From Anthostomella pinea (taxonomy: Eukaryota; Ascomycota; Sordariomycetes; Xylariales; Xylariaceae): a stretch of DNA of 64,000 bases. The stretch covers positions 4,340,001 to 4,404,000 of the forward strand of contig CAUWAG010000010.1 in assembly GCA_963556695.1 (NCBI GenBank), in the 5' to 3' direction. The notes under the pieces are model-generated. The model was not told where the DNA came from and searched no databases. It was given only the letters and a program-made list of their open reading frames with translations. Each line of letters begins with the position of its first letter. The first letter of the stretch is position 1. Below are positions 55,829-64,000 of this stretch, piece after piece. Position numbers and translations under genes: made by a program.

Positions 55829-57513
55829 ACTTTGCTTAGCATTGTTTTCTTGTCTTTAAGTCCTCCCCGGGTGGAACCGGTTTGGAGTACCTTCCCGGGG
55901 TTCTGTTCCTTGTTTCTGGTCGCTCAAAGGTCTTGAGCATTGGGACGGCGGTGTTTTGTTCAGCCGAGCGGTACACGTTCGGTCAACAGCATAGGAGAGC
56001 GTAGTGAGGCGATGTTCAATACAGGCAGGACTACGCGTTGCTTTATGGATATCTTCTTTCGGTCCTCTTGTACAACCGCGTGTCGGGGCATTAGAGTTGG
56101 AGTTTGGAGCATTGGCTTGCCGGCCTTTAAAGGCATTGCCTACCCATCACATATCTTGCTCACCACCAGAGTACATAGTGTTTTTGTGTAATGGAACTTC
56201 TGTTCCCCAATCCAAAATTCTGGAGCACAAGCTCGATACTTTTGACTTCCGCTTTCTACACTGCCTGCATACGTGAACATCTGGCCGCAGATGATTGCAG
56301 ACGTAGCTCATATTAGTTCCTACCGATTATACTTGAGTGTACGCATGATATGTCAACGGTGAAAGAGGAAAGCCGGTAGGCACACACTGTAGCGAACCAA
56401 TACCTGCACTCCCAGTACCAGCCGAGCACTGCCTTCAGGCCAGTCAGCGAGCGTCCCCTTGCATAAGTACCTAATTATATACGTACATTTTCTTTTTTGG
56501 ATACCTAGTCTAATACGTGCGCAAGTATTACTGACACGACCCAATTGAGCAAGTTGGTTGGTTGGTTGGTTTCCCTAATAGGCTTATGGCCAGCCAGCCC
56601 GTGCCGCCTCTCTGTCTTTCTGGTGTCTTGTTTTCACTACCGGTACTCATGACCCTCAAAAGTCTCCGTATGTACTCCTTGTACTCGAGGTCTTGTATAT
56701 CTAGGTACATGTAGGAATGCTTTTTATGTGGAATAATCCCTACTCTGAATAAGCATGAAAGCTGGGCTCATTAGAGCATACCTAGGTTAGGTACCTGTGC
56801 TTGCTTATTCCAGGGTGCTTGTTCTACTGTCTATATCCTATCAAGGGAGCAGAGTTATGGGGACCAACTGTATCACACGAACGGTGGGGGCTCATCGCGG
56901 CTTGACCACAGGCCACATGGCGTCATGTTATACCGACGATGGCGAACGTCCACTACCTTACCATCGATGCCCCCTTGCGTCTTCTCGGACAGCTGACAGC
57001 TGACAAATCGGAAATTCCTTATGCTTTTAATATTCAATTTCGCTTCACTGATTATTCCACCTCGCAATGTACGGTCGGTCTCTTGCGTATACACGAATCC
57101 TGCCCGGCAGGCCATGGACCAAATAATGTCATATTATAGTACAGACAGCAGGAAGAGCAGAGAAGAGCAGGGTGGGTGGCTGCGTCTGATCGAAGATGGA
57201 CTTCATCTGAACCATAGGACTGCCAGCACGCCCAACCAGACAGACAAACATACAAACCCGGAAGGGACATGGGATAACAACAACGAACTTGAAGAGGCAA
57301 TATCGATGATACCCGTACTCATTATCTGACCTCCCATATCTATAACCATACCCAAGAGATAAGCAGTTGAACAAGTACCGTGATACCAAATTCACTGGTC
57401 TAGCACGCTATGCATTCCACTACCTAGGTAGGTATGTATCGATATCCAAACCCAAAAAGCCCTCATATATGCTCATGTATGCACCAACCAACCGCTTTTT
57501 ACTGTACTTGACT
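55829..57513. other. Intergenic spacer with a palindromic repeat
   Basis: Contains the repeat at 56729-56825 and a GGTT microsatellite at about 56552-56571. No supported gene; the flanking genes converge here. Confidence 0.45.
56729..56825. repeat. Palindromic intergenic repeat, copy 5 (97 bp, with an insertion)
   Basis: Right arm TTGCTTATTCCAGGGTGCTT is almost identical to copy 2; the left arm TGGAATAAT...TGAATAAGCA is diverged. About 20 extra bases in the spacer, including CCTAGGTTAGGTACCT, explain the greater length. Confidence 0.65.
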
Positions 57514-60500
57514 TCATTCACCTTCCTTCTTCTCCCTCTTCAAACCTTCCTCACCCCTCAAACCCTCCCCCCCAGCGCCCACCTCCTCCCCATCATTCAA
57601 CTCCCGAACAGCCCCCCTTATATCCTCCACCCTTATCCCACTACGATCGCACATACCCCTAAAAATCCCGCCCTCGCGCCCCCACAGCGCAAGCGGCGAG
57701 TCGAGCTCGGCGATGCGTCCCGCATCCATAACACAAATACGATCGTAACCAATAATAGTCCGCAGCCGGTGCGCGATGCACAATAACGTCCGGCCCCTAA
57801 ACCCGACGGCGATGGTGTTTTGGATCTTGTCGTCCGTCTCCATGTCGACCGAGCTGGTCGCCTCGTCGCACACGATAATCCGAGAACCGCGCACCAGTGC
57901 TCGTGCTAACGCCATGAGCTGCCGCTGCCCCAGACTGAAGTTCAGCCCGTCCTCCTCGACCACGCTGTCGAGGTGGATGCGCGACGCCGACGACGCCGAC
58001 GCGTCCTTGTTGCCCTGGTTCGTGTGGTCGTCGAGCTGCGCGTCCGCGGGCACGAGATCGGCCTGGCGCAGCGCGGACCAGAGATCCAGATCCGTGTGCT
58101 CACTAAAAGGATCGAGGTTACTTCGCACGGTACCGCGGAACAGTGTTGGGTCCTGCGGGATGATGGCAAGGCGGGACCGCAGGTCGTGCAGGCCCAGCGT
58201 CGAGATGTCAAGCCCGTCGATAGTGATGTGGCCGCCCGAGAGCTCGACCAGCCGGAAGAGCGTCGACATGATGGAGCTCTTGCCAGCGCCGGTGCGACCT
58301 ACAATGCCGATACGCTCGCCGCCGCGTACATGCATGTTCAGGCCAGAAAGCACCAGCGGCAGGTTCTCGCGGTACCGCATCTGGACGTTGTCGAAGACGA
58401 TCTCGCCGCGCTCGGGCCACGACGGCCGAACCTCGACCGTGTGCTCGGGGGCCTCCTCTTCCAGATTCGTGCCATAGTGCAGCAGGCGCTCGACGGCGTT
58501 CATGCCGTTCTCGACCTCAGCCAGCTGCCGCACTGTGAACTGCAGCATCTGGACGATAGAGAGAATGTACGAGAGCACGAGACCCCCGATGGACGGCGAC
58601 ACGCTGAAGCGCGACGTCACGACCAGGATACCTGTGGTGAAGACGAGCGCATTGCCGATGGAGTCCAGACGCACCGAGAGCCAGCGCTGGTTCGAGAACG
58701 TCAGGTAGTACGCCGCGTTCATCTCGTCGATTGCCTTGCGCAGATCCGCTACGAAGCGGTCTTGGAGTCCGTAGGCGCGGATGCATGCCACGCCGCTGAG
58801 GCCCTCGCTGAACTTGGCGAAGACGGCGGAGCGGAGGACAGACTCGAAACGCTTGACTTCTCGGGCCGAGGCTCGATAGTAGGACGCCGCCAGTACGAAA
58901 AGAATCGCCAGCGGCACCAGTGCGATGGCAAAGTAGTAGAAGAACGCGATAATCAGTGCGAATACTGAGATGATCTGAGCCAACGTCAGGAAGTACATTC
59001 TCATCGCGTCGCTCAGATTGTTGTCCATCACGTCAACATCCCTCGAGAACCGGTTCGTAATGCGGCCCAACGGGGTGGTATCGAAGAAGGACATAGGCGC
59101 CCGGAGCGTTCGCGTCACAGCCTGTCTGAGAAGCGTCTTGCTGGCGCTAGTGCCAAATATCGTCAGCATGATCGAGAAAGTGAACATGAAAACTGCCTGC
59201 GCCGTTCCCAGAGCAGCGTACACGCCAATGTACACTCCCGTGGAGTATCCGAATTTGTCCGATGTCCAGTACGAGAGCCACAAGCTTGTCGTAATGTTGG
59301 CGCCCTGGGAAAGCAGCAGAACAAGGAACGTCAAGGGGGCGTTGAATATGGTCCCGGAAGCCCGAACGTATGCGCCGTATACCGACCACGGAACGCTGGC
59401 CACAGCACGTTCTTCCGCCTGCATGAGGCCTGGGCTCTTCTTCTTTTTCTTCTTGCTCTTCTCGACTTCAGCCGTCTTGTCTTCCAACACCGCGTCAGGC
59501 TCTTCCTCCTTCTCCTCGACAGCTGTCGTTTCCATCAGATGCTGGAAGTCGGAATAGTCCCGCATCAGGTTATCAAAGGTATCAACGGCACGGATCTTTC
59601 CTCCGTCCATCCAGACGATCCTGTCACAGCGGCTAAGAACCCAAAGTTGGTGGGTTGCGAGAATACGACATTTGTCCTTGAGAAGACCGAGGATGGCATT
59701 GTCCATAATGTGCCGACCGACGTGGGCATCAACAGCGCTCAGCGGGTCATCCATAAGAATGATGTCAGCGTCGAAGTAGATTGCTCGCGCGATGTTGAGC
59801 CGTTGCTTTTGACCACCCGAGACTGTGATACCCCTTTCGCCAATCTCAGTGGCATCGCCATTAGGTAGCATGTCTAGATCTGGTTCCAATGCGCAACTAG
59901 CTTCACGGTCAGTATAGCACGAGGGAACCCCTATGTTGGTTTCACTTACGCCTTGATAACCTCCTTATACCAATTACGGTCCATTTCCTTGCCGAAGAGA
60001 ATGTTGTTTCGGACAGTTGCATTCTGGATCCACGCATATTGCGGGCAAAACGCTCTGGAGGCGCCCAGAACAACCTCACCTGACGTCTTCCGCATATCAC
60101 CAGCAAGGGCAGCCAACAAGGAACTCTTGCCGCTACCTACGGTACCAATAACGGCAATGAGCTCGTTCCGGCCAATCTCCAGGTTCAAGCCCTGGAGCTT
60201 GAACGGTTGGTGTTCGTCGACAAGGGTGCTAGCCGTGTCGTCCGAACTGTCCTCTGAGCTTCCAGCATTCTTCTCCGACTTGGGTGGTGACCTCGAGCTC
60301 TTTGGTGGTGCTTCTGCAGCAGCGCCCTTCTTCCCAGGGCCGGAGGCGACCGTTTTCTCAGGATCTCGCGTGGGCGTGCGCTCCCAAGTGAAACTAGCAA
60401 TGTTCATCTTGACGGCGCTCTCACCTTCCGGCTTGAACACGGCGTCGTCTTCCTGTTCCTCAGACAGCATGAATTCTTGGATACGCTTGAGCGAGGACCA

Positions 60501-62166
60501 GGCGTCGACGACTTGCCCAATGACGAGCGGGAGCAGATTGAGCGGCAGGCGCAGGCCGTTGAAGAGTGCGAGTGAGGAGAAAACCTCGGCAGGCGCCAGG
60601 CCATGGTTCGTGAGTGAGTATGTAATGAACGACAGCATAGATGCGTAGATTGGAAGCGACATCGACACAGCGTTGATAGCATTACGTATCGCAAGGAGTA
60701 CTTGGATGGCGCGGATCTCGCGGCCTCGAATTTCCTTTAGACGCTCCAGGAAGGCCCCCTCCCAGCCGAAGTACTTGACGAATCGGACGGACTGCAGGAT
60801 CTCCTGGGTCAAGCTCACACGCTGGTCGGTTATCTTGTTGATGAGAGTACGGCGCCGGAACAGATATCGAATTGCTCTGGTCAAGGCCGGAATGCCGATG
60901 ACGAGGAGCGCGAAACCTGCCAGTGCGCTGTACGTCAAGTTAATGAGAAGAACGACCAGAGTGATGATACAAGTAATCGGCGAGGTCCAGATCAAATGGA
61001 ACAAGGCGGAAGCCTGATCGACTCGGTAAGTATCGACACTCATGAGGTTGACAATCCGCCCATTGCCCCAGCCAGTACCATCGCCTGCAACGCCCGCCTT
61101 ATCGGCCTTGATTTCATCTTTCGTCTTTTTCGTCTTTTTCGTCTTTTTCGTCTCTTTCTTGTTCTTTCCCTCGCTCTCATTCCCCCTTTCTTCTGACTTT
61201 TCGTCAACTGGGGCATCTGTGATCATCTGCTTACCACCCGCCTTCGCCCGTCCAGAGAGGACCATGGATTTCTCAAAAACGAAGCTGATCAGCACGGCAC
61301 GACACTGCCCACCAATCATCATGCCGCGATAGATAAAGTGGTTAACACCTAGACTTTGTAATATCTGCATGATCGTCACTCCTATGACCAGGCCAATGCC
61401 TGGTCCAATGGCTGGCGGTGGTCCCCCAGTCTGCGAGGCAGTGTACGCGTCCTGCGCGAAGGCAATCAGGTAGCGCAGCGTGAAGGGCGACATGACCTGG
61501 AGAATGGAGGAGCAGAGCTGGCAGAACCCGCCGACCCAGAACTCCCAGAAAAAGGTCTCGTGCAGCGCCCATAGCAGTGGGTACTTGTCGCCTTTCTTCA
61601 CCCGCCGCTCGAATGACTCCCTACACTTGGCTGACATCACGTCGGCCGTACGGTTGGGGTTCACGGTCCAAAGGTCGTCCTGCTCTAGTTGCCGCTTGTA
61701 GCCAACCTAGATTTGAGGTCAGTATAACATGGTTAGGAGCCGAGGTCCCGCAAACGGAACTAGAGACGAAAAGGATGTCACTGACATTCATGAACGGAGC
61801 CATCCAGTGGAAAGTCAGCTTGCTGAAGAAACCCGCCTTGTGCTCCGGCGAGACCTGCCTGACCTCGGGCACAGGCGGGATGGACCCCCATCGCAAGGGG
61901 TTCGGGTTCTTGTACCATGGCTTCTTGGCCTTGGGTACGGACCCCCTGGTGGTGGCGCGCGTGATGGCACTCGAGTCGGTGGCGTGGCTCTCCGTGTGCT
62001 TCAGCTCCTGCCGCTCGGCGCGCTGCTCGTCAGACTGGTCGTGCTCATCTGCGTCCCCATGGTCGTATGGTGAGGCGGGCGATGCCGGCTCCGAGTCGAC
62101 CGGCGCGTTGACTTCTGCGAGGGGATCTGCCGGCTTCGTCTCCTTCTCTGCGCTTTCGCTGGCCAT
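57514..62166 (-). CDS. YOR1: ABC transporter, ABCC/MRP type, Yor1-like
   Basis: Plasma-membrane multidrug/organic-anion exporter; yeast Yor1 confers oligomycin resistance. Three exons, 62166-61786, 61706-59950 and 59896-57514 (introns 79 and 53 nt), about 1506 residues. Order: acidic N-terminus; KAGFFSKLTFHWMAPFMN leading into transmembrane domain 1; NBD1 with Walker A GTVGSGKSS, signature SGGQKQRLNIARAIY and Walker B IILMDDPLSAVDAHVG, where Asp replaces the catalytic Glu as is usual in ABCC NBD1; transmembrane domain 2 with SFFDTTPLGRITNRFSRDVD; NBD2 with GRTGAGKSS, FSLGQRQLMALARALV and IIVCDEATSSVDMETD. There is no N-terminal TMD0, which favours Yor1 over Ycf1-type. A Lys-Lys-Thr coding repeat (about 61122-61155) lies in the first cytosolic loop. 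The gene looks intact. Confidence 0.9.
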
Positions 62167-64000
62167 GGTTTGGCGGATGTGAGGGTATCAACCAACAGCC
62201 GCTCAACTTGCAGTACCGGTATGTGCAAGTGTCGTTCTTATAAATCAGATCGTGAAGCTTGGCACTAACGGCTTCAAGCTCGGATATAAGCTGTTTCGTG
62301 TCTCGGACTCGGAGGAGCGAGCCGTCTAGTTGTTTAATTTCTCAAGCGAATTTCGGTGATTATTAGTAAGTTAGGTGGTTACCTAGGCGATTCTCCGTCG
62401 AAGACACCAAATACCAAGCATGTCCCTTTTTATTGTTGAACAGCAGAGGGAGCCAAGAAATGTGTCGATCCGGTGGCGGGCTTGTAAATTGTGGGCCAAC
62501 TTCCAATTACGATTACAAAGCACGATACATGTACGATGCTTCGGTATGAACGGGGAAGTAGAGTTCTTGGATAAGATGGGAAAGAGCGAACGGGCTCTGG
62601 GCCGCTGGGTCAATGAAGGGAAGAACTGAGAATTGGAAAAGGGCATTCGGGATATAATAACTTGGAGTAGGTAGGTATGATGCTTTGATTCATCGGCCCC
62701 GCCAAGTAACCGAGCTCCACCTCCGGTATTAGTAAACCGAGTCCGACAGCAGTATAACAACTCTCTTGAGGTCCCTTCAGTTCTCTCTCGCTGTTTGGCC
62801 CTTCCATGCTTCCGTGCATGTAATACCTAATGCATACCGCACCGGGATCTGTGCTGCAGTGCCATCTGATTCGACTGACTCAACAAAGTCGCCAGCAGCT
62901 ACCTCGAAAACGGCAAGTGGCAAGGACTGTAGATACGGGGACTCGGGTCACATTTCGATTCGCTGCGTCGGCTCACTCGCATTCGCTCTGGAGTTGATAA
63001 GATAATAGGCAACACAGACCATGAGTCACCTGCAAATGTCGGTCAAGAATGTAAGCGAATGCACGAAAAAAGTATCCCATCACAAAGAAGTATCCGATCA
63101 CAGACCTGTCTCCAACGGGATTCGGACGGACGAAGTCTCCCGGTCGTTGGTGACGGGCGTGGCTTGCCGGCTTGCATGAGGAACAGGGCTAGTATATTGT
63201 TACCGTAGACCCAGAATACCCCAGTTCTCCATGAGAAACAAATGGAGGCGGCCTGCAAATCGAAAGTCGTCCATGGACTGCCGGCTCAAGCCGACTCCGC
63301 ATATCGGTACCAACCTCGGCTTACTGCCGATTAGAGCAGAGCAAAGCCGACGGGAGAGGCTGGTAGTCGATCACTGCAACAACCTTTAGTCGTCATGATG
63401 CCCAAATCTGCAGACGTCCTCCACTCCGCACCAAACTGTGTTCTCTGTCTCGGTAGTAAAGCGCCCGCGTTCCCAACCTTCGATCTAGTCCACATTCGGG
63501 AACGTTACCGGAAGGGGATCCGATCCAAGGCCTTTCCGGGGTCAAGCTATTTCCTCCTCCGCGCTCTCCACACCGGCGGGACGATTCCCACCCCGTTCAA
63601 CGTTGTAACAACAAGATCCAAATTACATCCATCAGAGACCAGGAATTGGTGACTGGACACACATCAAGACGGACCGCGTGGCGGTGCCTACCTACACACA
63701 CCGGTATATTCTGCCGATCTCATATAATTATCATACTCCCCACAGCAAGTCAAGTCTGTGAGACACCTTTCACGCAACATATAGAATCAAGCCACAGCAG
63801 CAGAGGGTTGGAAGCAGGTGCACTGCGTAGGTAGAGAAGACCAACAAGCACTGCCTAAAGCACGATGGATCTATAAGCAGGATCCGGAGTCCGACCCGGC
63901 CGAAAGAGATACACTTACCCATTACCTACACATAGCACAAAGCAACAAGCACACACGCACACACGCACACGAGCATCTTCCGTGTAGCCCACCACTCCAT
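62167..64000. other. Upstream region of the transporter gene; no gene recognised
   Basis: 1.8 kb at the window end. Presumably holds the promoter of the leftward transporter gene. Short frames only. A CA-rich microsatellite (ACACACGCAC type) lies at about 63949-63970. Confidence 0.45.

Noticed and set aside
57973..58968. 331-codon frame antisense to the ABC transporter
   Set aside because: Same cause as above; the transporter NBD2 and TMD2 are clearly coded on the other strand.

Overview
This is nuclear DNA of a filamentous ascomycete (Pezizomycotina, most likely Sordariomycetes). The evidence is dense short GT-AG introns (mostly 47-80 nt, CTRAC-type branch sites), and families such as 2EXR proteins, C2H2 proteins with the CECCPKKPKKF block, Ams2/Spt21 and fungal Ssh4. 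There is no bacterial-style operon structure, CRISPR array or recognisable rRNA/tRNA gene. Exon boundaries below were worked out by eye from splice signals and reading frame; none was confirmed with transcripts.

Layout. 0.6-1.2 kb: a DUF6914-like protein. 2.2-5.5 kb: a head-to-head pair of mitochondrial large-subunit ribosomal proteins, mL38 and uL4m. 7.4-8.6 kb: an ATF/CREB-type bZIP factor. 11.4-12.8 kb: RPA3, whose frame stays open far beyond its stop. 13.8-14.9 kb: a C2H2 zinc-finger protein. 15.6-16.6 kb: an unusual alternation of intron-like segments and tiny exons. 17.4-18.6 kb: a 2EXR protein. 20.0-24.3 kb: an Ams2/Spt21-type GATA regulator. 25.6-28.2 kb: 3-hydroxyisobutyryl-CoA hydrolase divergent from Sm D2. 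28.6-32.8 kb: dihydroxyacetone kinase divergent from eIF2B delta. 33.3-36.8 kb: a small complex I-type membrane subunit divergent from COMPASS subunit Shg1. 38.9-40.5 kb: Ssh4. 45.0-48.9 kb: Set1 histone H3K4 methyltransferase. 50.7-51.9 kb: a probably decayed gene. 52.3-53.6 kb: Fcf1/Utp24 in many small exons. 54.8-55.8 kb: a Csi2-like membrane protein. 57.5-62.2 kb: a Yor1-type ABCC transporter. The rest is gene-poor spacer (notably 8.6-11.4, 36.8-38.9, 40.5-44.95 and 62.2-64 kb).

Most genes are independent housekeeping functions. Functional links visible here are Set1 with Shg1 (same COMPASS complex, 8 kb apart), mL38 with uL4m (same mitoribosomal subunit, shared promoter space), and several chromatin/RNA factors (Spt21-like, Sm D2, Fcf1).

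The least ordinary signals are: (1) a candidate micro-exon gene with a tandemly duplicated intron/micro-exon module; (2) a family of about 76-bp imperfect palindromes with doubled terminal inverted repeats, in at least five intergenic sites; (3) RPA3 ending in UGA-CGG followed by a 243-codon in-frame extension; (4) an Fcf1 gene whose frame across intron 7 is best explained by a GC-AG intron plus a 44-nt extra exon inserting 15 residues into a conserved PIN-domain segment. None is proven to be a new system; each is testable with RNA-seq or homologue alignment.
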